A stretch of 34,700 bases of DNA from Candidatus Krumholzibacteriota bacterium (GTDB lineage Bacteria > Krumholzibacteriota > Krumholzibacteriia > Krumholzibacteriales > Krumholzibacteriaceae): NCBI GenBank assembly GCA_030667985.1, contig DAOUUU010000010.1:1-34700 (forward strand). The letters run 5' to 3'. The notes below the pieces were generated by a model, which saw nothing but the letters and a program-made list of their open reading frames with translations, ran no database searches and had not been told where the DNA came from. A program made the translations under genes and the position numbers. Of this stretch, positions 8,206 through 14,398 are shown in pieces; the stretch's first letter is position 1, and the number at the start of each line of letters is the position of its first letter.

Positions 8206-9068
8206 ATTTTTCTTGTGGATCTTTTCTTGCGCAGGCCGCGCAGGAGTTCGAGGTTTCTTATATCTTCCTCCATATCGGGACCCTTTGGAGTCTCGAGGAT
8301 CATCGGCCGGTCAAAGAACCTCTCGTCGTTCACCAGATGGCGGAATGCTTCAATTCCGAGGTGGCCCTCGCCAATATGCGTGTGACGGTCGACCCTGCTC
8401 CCAAGTTCCTTGAGAGAATCGTTCAGATGAAACGCCCGGAGCCGGTCCAGGCCGATCGTACCGTCGAAATGTCTGAAGGCCGCGTTGTACGCGCGCTTGG
8501 ATCGCAGATCGTACCCGGCGGCGAAGGCGTGGCATGTATCGAAACAGACGCCGATGCGGTTTTTATGCTCGATCCCTTCTATGATTCCGGCAAGCTGCTC
8601 GAATGTGTGCCCGATCGAGTTTCCCTGGCCCGCTGTCGTCTCGAGCAGCACCTGGAGGTCATCGCCCGCAGTCTCGTCGAGTACATAATTCAGGCTTTCT
8701 GCGATTGTCTCGATGCCCTGCCGCTCGCCCGCGCCCCTGTGACTGCCGGGGTGGAGTACGATATGGGATATTCCGAGCCTCTCCGCCCGGCGCATCTCGA
8801 CGAGAAATCCCCTTTTCGATTTTCCAAGGATCCCCGGTTCGGGGGATGCGAGATTGATCAGGTATATAGAATGAGCGATGACGAACCCGGGTTCGAAATC
8901 GCGCATGCCGGCCCTGAATGCGGTCATTTCTTCACGGCGAAAAGCCCTCGCCTTCCACTGGTTGCGGTTCTGGACGAATAGCTGGACGGCGTTGCAACCT
9001 ATGCCTTTGCCGCGTTCGAGAGCGAGGTTGACGCCGCCCGATATCGACATGTGAGCTCCGAAATTCAC
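8202..9068 (-). CDS. nfo: Endonuclease IV (AP endonuclease)
   Basis: A TIM-barrel, tri-zinc apurinic/apyrimidinic endonuclease that nicks 5' of abasic sites during base-excision repair. The 288 residues show the family's ordered metal-binding signatures: GAHMSISGG at the N-terminus, the VLHPGSH loop, LLETTAGQG, CFDTCHAFAAGYD, FHLNDSLKELGSRVDRHTHIGEG and ILETPKG. It starts with GTG, preceded by AAAGGAGA on the minus strand; no better ATG lies upstream. It converges with the TGS GTPase gene, and the two stop codons share bases within a palindromic TTTAAA. Another repair gene (nth) lies 5 kb away, but the two are not co-transcribed. Confidence 0.97.
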   Translation of the reverse strand: MNFGAHMSISGGVNLALERGKGIGCNAVQLFVQNRNQWKARAFRREEMTAFRAGMRDFEPGFVIAHSIYLINLASPEPGILGKSKRGFLVEMRRAERLGISHIVLHPGSHRGAGERQGIETIAESLNYVLDETAGDDLQVLLETTAGQGNSIGHTFEQLAGIIEGIEHKNRIGVCFDTCHAFAAGYDLRSKRAYNAAFRHFDGTIGLDRLRAFHLNDSLKELGSRVDRHTHIGEGHLGIEAFRHLVNDERFFDRPMILETPKGPDMEEDIRNLELLRGLRKKRSTRKI

Positions 9069-9135
9069 GCTTCTCCTTTCCAGTCCGGCCTAGCTTGTAG
9101 TATTATCAGACCAGACATGTGAAAGCGAGGTCAAA

Positions 9136-9435
9136 ATGGACGAGAACAACAAAGAGGAACTGGTGATGCTCGCCTCCTTCCAGGGGGAATACGAGGCGAA
9201 GATCGTGCAGGGCATACTCGAATCGGGCGGGATCCTGACAGTGATCAAGGGCGCCCTCGTTCAGGGAGTCCATCCGATAACGGTGGATGGATTGGGGCTG
9301 ATGACGGTTTACGTCCGCAGAAAGGACCTCGAAGAGGCGCAGAAGGTACTGAAGCAGGCGCCAGAGCTGGACGAGAGCGGAGTCGAATGGAGCGATAACG
9401 GCCCGGAGGGTGACGATACGGGCGCACCCCGCTGA
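9136..9435 (+). CDS. DUF2007-domain small protein (putative signal transducer)
   Basis: A 99-residue soluble protein. Its first 75 residues match the DUF2007 pattern: a ferredoxin-like fold starting with LASFQGEYEAKIVQGILESGGI and ending with TVYVRRKDLEEAQKVL. This domain is annotated as a putative signal-transducing or PII-like unit, but no biochemical role is established to my knowledge. The C-terminus is acidic and probably disordered. A GAGGT site lies about 7 nt before the ATG. It reads toward tRNA-Val 51 bp downstream and is divergent from nfo. Confidence 0.8.
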   Translation: MDENNKEELVMLASFQGEYEAKIVQGILESGGILTVIKGALVQGVHPITVDGLGLMTVYVRRKDLEEAQKVLKQAPELDESGVEWSDNGPEGDDTGAPR

Positions 9436-9486
9436 ATTGCTTGAAAATTCCCTTGAGAATCATTATAGTGAATCCTCTCGGAGAGT

Positions 9487-9562
9487 GGGAGCTTAACTCA
9501 GTGGTTAGAGTGCTACCTTCACACGGTAGAAGTCACAGGTTCAAATCCTGTAGCTCCCACCA
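9487..9562 (+). tRNA. tRNA-Val (anticodon CAC), CCA encoded
   Basis: Folds as a complete 76-nt cloverleaf. The acceptor stem GGGAGCT pairs with AGCTCCC. The D stem ACTC pairs with GAGT. The anticodon stem CTACC/GGTAG presents loop TTCACAC with anticodon CAC at positions 34-36 (reads GUG, valine). The T stem ACAGG/CCTGT carries the TTCAAAT loop. The discriminator is A and the terminal CCA is encoded. The last bases are duplicated about 3.1 kb downstream, marking this gene as an integration target. Confidence 0.97.
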
Positions 9563-9563
9563 T
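9547..9563 (+). repeat. Putative attachment core (attL) at the 3' end of tRNA-Val
   Basis: The 17-mer CCTGTAGCTCCCACCAT covers the 3' half of the T stem, the acceptor strand and CCA plus one base. It recurs at 12665-12681 with one mismatch. tRNA 3' ends are the classic target of tyrosine-recombinase islands, and a recombinase remnant sits only 73 bp away. Confidence 0.65.
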
Positions 9564-9635
9564 CTTTATATTTTTTATCCCCCTTCTTTTGAATCACTTG
9601 GCAACACTCCCTCGCTATCTTTATACACTTTTTAG

Positions 9636-9974
9636 TCATTCCGAGTAATTCTCCAAGGCTTCTATGGCGGCTCTTTTCCGCTCCCTGCTCGTATGCAGAT
9701 ACCGCGTTACCATCTCTAGCTTGCTCCAACCGCCTAGTTCCATGAGCGTGTAAGGATCGACTCCGCACTCTACTAGGCGTGTTGCCCAGGCGTGTCTGAT
9801 ATCGTGGAACCGCCAGGGTTCTACTTTGGCGTAGGCCTTCTTCCATCTGTAAAATGATGATCTGGGCACATTAAAATCACGGCAAGCTTCTTTGACGTTC
9901 CCGATGCCTTGAGCGTACTGCAGAATCGCTGCTTTTCGGCGAACAGCTGAGGCGTCACGTACTTCACTATTCAT
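9636..9974 (-). pseudogene. Chimeric remnant: transposase-type HTH fused to C-terminal half of a tyrosine recombinase
   Basis: A 112-residue open frame built from two unrelated parts. Residues about 10-50 (RRKAAILQYAQGIG, then VKEACRDFNVPRSSFYRWKKAY) look like the N-terminal helix-turn-helix of an IS481/IS3-type transposase. From about residue 55 the text is the end of a tyrosine recombinase catalytic domain: the Arg-II box FHDIRHAWATRL, GGW at the His/Trp position, and the nucleophile in TRYLHTS. The first catalytic arginine, the lysine and the core-binding domain are absent, so it cannot recombine alone. The junction lies near KVEPWRF. The frame is intact and a GGAGGAGG site precedes the ATG, so a small protein could still be made. 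It lies 73 bp from tRNA-Val, as expected for an island integrase. Confidence 0.75.
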
Positions 9975-9977
9975 AAT

Positions 9978-10034
9978 CCAGACCTCCTCCAGGTTGCCAT
10001 TAATTTAGCATCTGAAGTGTCCCAGGAGGTCTGG
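9978..10034. repeat. 11-bp inverted repeat over the ribosome site of the chimeric recombinase gene
   Basis: CCAGACCTCCT at 9978-9988 is perfectly complementary to AGGAGGTCTGG at 10024-10034, with about 35 nt between. On the minus strand the proximal arm contains the Shine-Dalgarno AGGAGG for the ATG at 9974, so RNA reading in from upstream would bury that site in a stem. Confidence 0.7.
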
Positions 10035-10039
10035 TATTC

Positions 10040-10190
10040 CTACAAGACCAGGTCGCCCCTGACGTAATCGATAGTCCCCCAGGAGCCGCTTGACTCGGAG
10101 AAGGAACCGGCACCGTCATTGATGAAATCCTGGACGAGGAACCCCCGTTGGCAGAGACGACATCCATATATCCGTCTCCGCCTCGGGCAA
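10040..10190 (-). pseudogene. Fragment of a VCBS/FG-GAP repeat protein, frameshifted
   Basis: Reading the minus strand from about 10190, one frame gives GGDGYMDVVSANGG, the calcium-binding DxDG-like loop of VCBS/FG-GAP beta-propeller repeats. After a frame change near 10140 the text continues as FINDGAGSFSESSGSWG and then ends at a TAG (10040-10042). Both halves are typical of one repeat, so this is the broken C-terminal tail of a larger secreted repeat protein whose body is gone. It ends close to the inverted repeat above. Confidence 0.6.
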
Positions 10191-10319
10191 TTAAAATTAA
10201 CTATGCGCTTAGTTTTAAGCGATTAATTATGTAACCTGGTGGATAGATCATCCCGACACGCATTTTTATTTCTAATAATCATTTGCGAATATTCCCGCTG
10301 CGGCTACATTATACACAGG

Positions 10320-11207
10320 ATGAAAACCTACCTGGATTGCATACCATGCTTCTTCAAGCAGGCCCTCGAGGCATCACGGATCGCTGGCGCTGACGAGAAC
10401 ATTCAGCGGCGGATCCTCGACGCCGTCGCCGAAGCCCTCCATGAGTTCCCGCTGGAAGCGTCTCCACCTGAAATGGGGCGCGTTATTCACCGCCTTGTGC
10501 AGAAATACACGGGGTCGGTCGACCCTTACCTGCGAATCAAGGAGCGAAGTAACAGACTCGCCATGAGTATTCTTGGAAAAGCCATGGATATCCTTGACCA
10601 CGGCAACGATAGATTGCGGATCGCAGTCGAGCTGTCTATAGCTGGAAATATCATAGATTTCGGCGTGAACAACAGTCTGGACATCGAAGCGGAACTGGAG
10701 AAGATCTTATCGACCGAGCGGAATACGACAGGCGATGAGGATAGAGTATTTTTTCATATCGATTCATTCAGGGAATCATTGATCGATGCGAGCTCTATAC
10801 TCTATCTGGGTGATAACGCGGGTGAAACCGTCTTCGACCGGATCCTGATTGAAGAAATCAGGAAGATGGACGGAACAAAGAAGATCACATACGTAGTGAA
10901 GGAAAAACCGATCATAAACGATGCCCTCGAGAAGGATGCAATCGATTGTGGCATCGATAACGTTGCCGAAATAGTATCGTCGGGTTCTGATGCACCCGGC
11001 ACAATCCCGGCCCTGTGTTCCGATGAGTTCATGGAAAGGTTCCGTGCGGCAGATATGGTCATCAGCAAAGGACAGGGAAACTTCGAAGGTTTGTCTGACA
11101 CGAAGAGAACGGTGTTTTTCCTCCTGATGGCCAAATGTCCGATAATCGCCGCGGATATCGGATGCCGGGTGATGGATATTGTATTGCTTCATCATATGCC
11201 CGGGTGA
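10320..11207 (+). CDS. DUF89/ARMT1-like metal-dependent phosphatase
   Basis: A 295-residue member of the DUF89 (ARMT1-like, damage-control phosphatase) family. The N-terminus MKTYLDCIPCFFKQAL has the CxxC typical of the archaeal/bacterial AF1104-like subgroup. Further hallmarks are AGNIIDFG (about 108-115), the metal-binding YLGDNAGETVFD (about 162-173) and SKGQGNFEGL. Family members use a divalent metal (Mn, Co or Ni) to hydrolyse phosphometabolites, and CxxC-bearing members are untested to my knowledge. Upstream in-frame GTG codons exist (from 10239), but the family N-terminus begins exactly at the ATG at 10320. It is followed after 26 bp by the UPF0282 gene in the same direction, probably co-transcribed. 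Confidence 0.85.
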   Translation: MKTYLDCIPCFFKQALEASRIAGADENIQRRILDAVAEALHEFPLEASPPEMGRVIHRLVQKYTGSVDPYLRIKERSNRLAMSILGKAMDILDHGNDRLRIAVELSIAGNIIDFGVNNSLDIEAELEKILSTERNTTGDEDRVFFHIDSFRESLIDASSILYLGDNAGETVFDRILIEEIRKMDGTKKITYVVKEKPIINDALEKDAIDCGIDNVAEIVSSGSDAPGTIPALCSDEFMERFRAADMVISKGQGNFEGLSDTKRTVFFLLMAKCPIIAADIGCRVMDIVLLHHMPG

Positions 11208-11233
11208 CCTGTAATGAACGGATAATTCCAGAT

Positions 11234-12166
11234 ATGGATATCGAGATCTTCGGCACGGAATCTCTGGGAGTCCGGGGACTCTCCTGCAGAATTGAATCGG
11301 GAAACCGAACGATATTGATCGATCCAGGGATCGCTCTTGGATATCAACGATACGGACTGCTTCCCCATCCTTTTCAGGTAGCGGTAGGAATTAAGATCCG
11401 CGAACGGATCACGGCTGCATTGACCGAAGCGACCGACGTCGTGATCAGTCACTATCATGGCGACCACATTCCCCTATTCGACGCAAATCCGTACCAGCTA
11501 AGTATCGAGCAAGTAAACGGCTTGCAGCATAACGCCCGCTTCTGGTCCAATGATATCTCCGCCCTAACTCCCAGAATGAAGGAAAGGGCCACAGCCCTCC
11601 GCGCCGCTTTGAACCGGGATCTGCACAACGCAGAAGGAACATGCGATGGGAATATGTGCTTTTCGATACCCGTTCCTCATGGTGAAGCAGACAGCACTCA
11701 CGGGGAAGTGATGATGACGCGGATCGAGGATGAGGAACAGGTATTCGTGCACGCGTCCGATATCCAGCTTCTCAACCGTGAATCGATCAACCAGATACTG
11801 CAATGGCGTCCCGATATTGTGCTGGCCTCCGGCCCTCCACTCTACCTCAAACGACTTTCGGCCGATCAACAGGAATACGCGTGGGAAAACGCGTTGAGGC
11901 TGTCACGTGAAATAGATACGGTTATTCTCGATCACCACCTGATGAGGTGTAAAGAGGGCATCGCCTGGTTGAAAAGCGTTTCCCGCGAAACGGGGAACAG
12001 TGTCGTCTGCGCGGCCGATTTTCTCCACAGACCACGATTATTGCTGGAGGCGCAACGAAGACGGCTCTACAGCGAAATGCCCGTTCCAGAAGGCTGGCAT
12101 CTCGATTACGCGCGCGGAAAGGTTACTGTGGAAGGCTATCGCGTGTGGCGTGGATGCGAGGCATAA
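11234..12166 (+). CDS. UPF0282 family metallo-beta-lactamase-fold protein
   Basis: A 310-residue protein resembling UPF0282, a family best known from archaea. It opens MDIEIFGTESLGVRGL, then LIDPGIALGYQRYGLLPHPFQ, a metal-binding HYHGDH at residues 73-78, VPHGEADSTHGEVMMTRIE, FVHASDIQLLN, DIVLASGPPLYL and DTVILDHHLMR. The HxHxDH box and later His/Asp residues indicate a di-metal hydrolase, but no substrate is known for the family. The reading frame is open upstream into the DUF89 gene, but family similarity begins at this ATG; no good ribosome site is visible. The immediate pairing with a DUF89 phosphatase inside a small tRNA island suggests the two were acquired and work together. Confidence 0.83.
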   Translation: MDIEIFGTESLGVRGLSCRIESGNRTILIDPGIALGYQRYGLLPHPFQVAVGIKIRERITAALTEATDVVISHYHGDHIPLFDANPYQLSIEQVNGLQHNARFWSNDISALTPRMKERATALRAALNRDLHNAEGTCDGNMCFSIPVPHGEADSTHGEVMMTRIEDEEQVFVHASDIQLLNRESINQILQWRPDIVLASGPPLYLKRLSADQQEYAWENALRLSREIDTVILDHHLMRCKEGIAWLKSVSRETGNSVVCAADFLHRPRLLLEAQRRRLYSEMPVPEGWHLDYARGKVTVEGYRVWRGCEA

Positions 12167-12652
12167 AGCAGAATTTATATTGGAGCAATTGCCTCTAATC
12201 CGGTGTAGGAATACCGTTGCCGGTTTGCACAAACCCGATGGCAAGTAATCGTCCCCTCCATTTTCTATAGCCCACATTGCTTCTATGTCGAAGCTGGACC
12301 CGTTACATTTCGCATATCTTACACATCCCGTACAATAACGAGTGTCACGCAGCCCGACCTCATAGAGTCGCTGGTTGCAAAGTTGATTATCGGAGACACA
12401 AGCTTTACGATGGACACACGTTTCATAGGGGCAACCGAACACTTTAAGTTGATAGCTAGTCCGTGTTGTGTGGAGTGCCCAGGCCCAACGGAGCAGATAG
12501 ACGGCTCCAATAAGTTGCGACTCGTTCTTTAGTCGTTTTTTTAGTCGGTCCTTATGTGCGTCATGTCCACTATGTCCGCTATGTTCGGTGAGATAACTGT
12601 TGATTTTTTGAGGGGTTGCTTGTAAGTTGCTGTTGTTGCTAAGTGTATGCAA
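12038..12652 (-). CDS. Doubtful cysteine-rich open frame near the island's right end
   Basis: A 204-codon frame that I do not recognise. Its first 130 codons lie in otherwise empty sequence, while the last 43 are antisense to the UPF0282 gene and are probably not coding. The N-terminal part has a His-rich stretch (HSGHSGHDAHKD) and a cluster of cysteines (CPYETCVHRKACVSDNQLC, then YCTGCVRYAKC) that could bind zinc or iron-sulfur. No ribosome site is convincing. It may be a decayed gene, chance, or a small metal-binding protein. Confidence 0.2.
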   Translation of the reverse strand: MHTLSNNSNLQATPQKINSYLTEHSGHSGHDAHKDRLKKRLKNESQLIGAVYLLRWAWALHTTRTSYQLKVFGCPYETCVHRKACVSDNQLCNQRLYEVGLRDTRYCTGCVRYAKCNGSSFDIEAMWAIENGGDDYLPSGLCKPATVFLHRIRGNCSNINSALCLASTPHAIAFHSNLSARVIEMPAFWNGHFAVEPSSLRLQQ

Positions 12653-12731
12653 ATGATGGGATTCCCTGTAGCTTCCACCATTATTCTATCCTGCAAGTTA
12701 GCTGGCAGCCTGCCTAGGGAGGGTAATATCA
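12167..12731. other. 565-bp gap at the island's right border
   Basis: Contains no recognisable gene apart from the doubtful cysteine-rich frame on the minus strand. The right attachment-like repeat lies at 12665-12681, and a good ribosome site (GGGAGGG) at 12717-12723 serves the following lipoprotein gene. Near 12555-12590 there are short direct repeats of a TATGTCC-like unit. Confidence 0.5.
12665..12681 (+). repeat. Putative attR: imperfect copy of the tRNA-Val 3' end
   Basis: CCTGTAGCTTCCACCAT matches the tRNA-Val 3' end (9547-9563) at 16 of 17 bases in the same orientation. The single C-to-T change falls at the position of tRNA base 70. Similarity does not extend upstream, as expected for a recombination core rather than a duplicated tRNA gene. 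Confidence 0.6.
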
Positions 12732-13649
12732 ATGAAGCACTTCATGCAGTTCGTGATAACCACCTTTTACATCTTATTTGTTCTCTCGTTGCTTTTGTTG
12801 TCTTTTGGTTGTGCTGAAGAATCAAGTCGTCATGAACCTCTAGTATATCTGAACCACGTATATGTGTACGTTGATAGTACTACTTATTCTTCTATTCGTG
12901 ATTCTGATTATTTAAAGGAACAATTCGCCTATGTCGAGACAAGAACAACGTATGCAGATAGTAATTCATCATGGACAGGAACCTATATCTGGGGCGAAAA
13001 CACATATATCGAATTCTTTGATATAGGAAATATCGAGAATAAAGGATGGTCCGGGATAGGATATGGTGTTGAAATCGAAAATGGAATCGATTCTCTTTAT
13101 AAACGTTTTACTGATCTAGGAATAAATAATGTAGTAAAAGGTATGAGGTCTCGTCAGACGGAAGACGGTGAAATACCTTGGTTTTATTGGTTTGGTTTTT
13201 CTAATGAGGATTCGACTGCATCGTTTATATTGAACACATGGTTAATGGAATACCACCCTGATTATATGAAGCATAGATATCCAGATATCGATCCGGAATC
13301 AATAAATATTACAAGAAAGCTATATACTAAAAAATATTACCAAGAAGACTTATTGCTAAAGAACATTATTGAGATCGAATTTGCTCTAGACGAACTCGAT
13401 CATAATAAATTTGTTGAAGAATTAAAGAATTATGGATATCGGATGGAACAGAAAGGGGAATTGACGGTTGCACGAGGGCCGGATATCAAAATGATCCTTC
13501 GGGCCAAACATGAAGACAAATCAGGAATTTGTAGAATCAAGTTTTCTTTAACGGGCAAACAATACGATCCACAAACAGTCCTATTTGGTGATAAGTCAAA
13601 ATTGATATTAAACAAAGATAGAACAGCGGAATGGCATTTTAGCATTTAG
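12732..13649 (+). CDS. Putative lipoprotein, DUF5829-like
   Basis: A 305-residue probable lipoprotein. Residues 1-27 form a long hydrophobic signal ending LLLLSFGC, an imperfect lipobox. The mature part begins LVYLNHVYVYVDSTTYSSI and contains WTGTYIWGENTYIEFFD, which recalls DUF5829 and glyoxalase/VOC-like proteins; the C-terminal third may be a second VOC-like half. I cannot assign a function. Base composition is clearly AT-richer than the housekeeping genes around it, with many AAA, ATA and TTA codons, which points to recent transfer. The ribosome site AGGGAGGG sits 8 nt before the ATG. It begins 51 bp after the attR-like repeat. Confidence 0.65.
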   Translation: MKHFMQFVITTFYILFVLSLLLLSFGCAEESSRHEPLVYLNHVYVYVDSTTYSSIRDSDYLKEQFAYVETRTTYADSNSSWTGTYIWGENTYIEFFDIGNIENKGWSGIGYGVEIENGIDSLYKRFTDLGINNVVKGMRSRQTEDGEIPWFYWFGFSNEDSTASFILNTWLMEYHPDYMKHRYPDIDPESINITRKLYTKKYYQEDLLLKNIIEIEFALDELDHNKFVEELKNYGYRMEQKGELTVARGPDIKMILRAKHEDKSGICRIKFSLTGKQYDPQTVLFGDKSKLILNKDRTAEWHFSI

Positions 13650-13741
13650 CGGCACATGACAGGGCGATCAACCCAATAACCCCTTGGGAGCAATAAGAGC
13701 TGTGTATGAAGTGTTACACCGAACAATTAGGAGAAGATGGC

Positions 13742-14188
13742 ATGGAGGAAAAAACGAAGATCGGAATAATCATCTGTGACCGCTATCGTAGGTGCGCGGG
13801 TGGGAAGTGTTTTAGGTCAGTGCGCAATAGAGAAGGCGCGTTTAGCAGGTACAAGAATAAGGAAGTCGAAGTTGTCGGGTATACCAGCTGTGATGGGTGT
13901 CCTGGCGGCAATGTTGAATATGCCGTGGAAGAAATGAAGAAAAACGGCGCAGAGGCGATACATCTTGCCACCGGGCTGGTTGTGGGGTATCCCCCATGTC
14001 CTCATATTACATATTTTTGTGATTTTATCAAAACAAGATATGGTCTTGAAGTCGTTTATGGTACTCATCCTATACCTCAAAAGTACCTCAATATGCACGA
14101 TCAATTGGGGACATGGGATGATCCCGAATGGAAAAAGATCATTGAACCAACAATGGCGGATGAGAAAACTCGTTTATCCTATGATTAG
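13742..14188 (+). CDS. CGGC-domain protein (putative metal-binding)
   Basis: A 148-residue protein of the CGGC-domain family. The N-terminus IGIIICDRYRRCAGGKCFRSV carries the defining cysteines, followed by SCDGCPGGN and PPCPHITYFC, giving at least seven cysteines that probably bind metal or an iron-sulfur cluster. Function is unknown for the family. The frame is open from an ATG at 13706, but AGGAG at 13729-13733 is correctly spaced for the ATG at 13742, where family similarity also begins. Like the preceding lipoprotein gene it is AT-rich, suggesting the two arrived together; they are 92 bp apart. Confidence 0.8.
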   Translation: MEEKTKIGIIICDRYRRCAGGKCFRSVRNREGAFSRYKNKEVEVVGYTSCDGCPGGNVEYAVEEMKKNGAEAIHLATGLVVGYPPCPHITYFCDFIKTRYGLEVVYGTHPIPQKYLNMHDQLGTWDDPEWKKIIEPTMADEKTRLSYD

Positions 14189-14398
14189 CAATCAAGTGGA
14201 CAAGTCGAGCGGCCAGAATCATGAAGGAAGTCATATTGCTGATGCCTCTATATCCTATCATCATATCTCTTTGTTTGTTTTAGCTAAGATATCGATTCGA
14301 AGAATGGACCTGACGATTCAGTCTGAAACTTTCCAATGTTGCGCTCGTAATTGCATTTAGCACCGGTGCACATCAACTCTCAACCAAGGAGAGGTATT

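Larger units (their letters stand above)
9975..10319. other. Gene-poor gap in the island: leader hairpin, VCBS fragment, AT-rich upstream region
   Basis: About 345 bp without an intact gene. It holds an 11-bp inverted repeat (listed separately), the frameshifted VCBS fragment on the minus strand, and an AT-rich stretch at 10190-10240 with a small 6-bp stem (CGCTTA/TAAGCG, 10206-10221). That stretch may contain the promoter of the DUF89 gene, but no clear -35/-10 pair was found. Confidence 0.6.
9564..12681. mobile_element. Small decayed tRNA-Val-associated genomic island
   Basis: Bounded on the left by intact tRNA-Val and on the right by a 16/17 copy of its 3' end. Inside are a chimeric HTH/tyrosine-recombinase remnant next to the tRNA, a frameshifted VCBS-repeat fragment, two intact genes of archaeal-looking families (DUF89 and UPF0282) and a cysteine-rich open frame of doubtful reality near the right end. 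With no complete integrase it is probably no longer mobile. The AT-rich genes beyond 12.7 kb may be a second, adjoining acquisition. Confidence 0.55.

Noticed and set aside
10012-10034. TGAAGTGTCCCAGGAGGTCTGG as the end of an intact insertion sequence
   Set aside because: No matching second terminus or full transposase was found; at most it is a leftover end.
10239-10319. Upstream start for the DUF89 gene
   Set aside because: The 27 extra residues are hydrophobic and unlike the family, whose conserved MKTYLDCIPC begins at 10320.
12550-12600. Short TATGTCC-like direct repeats as a CRISPR array
   Set aside because: Units are under 10 bp, without regular spacers; no cas genes are in the window.
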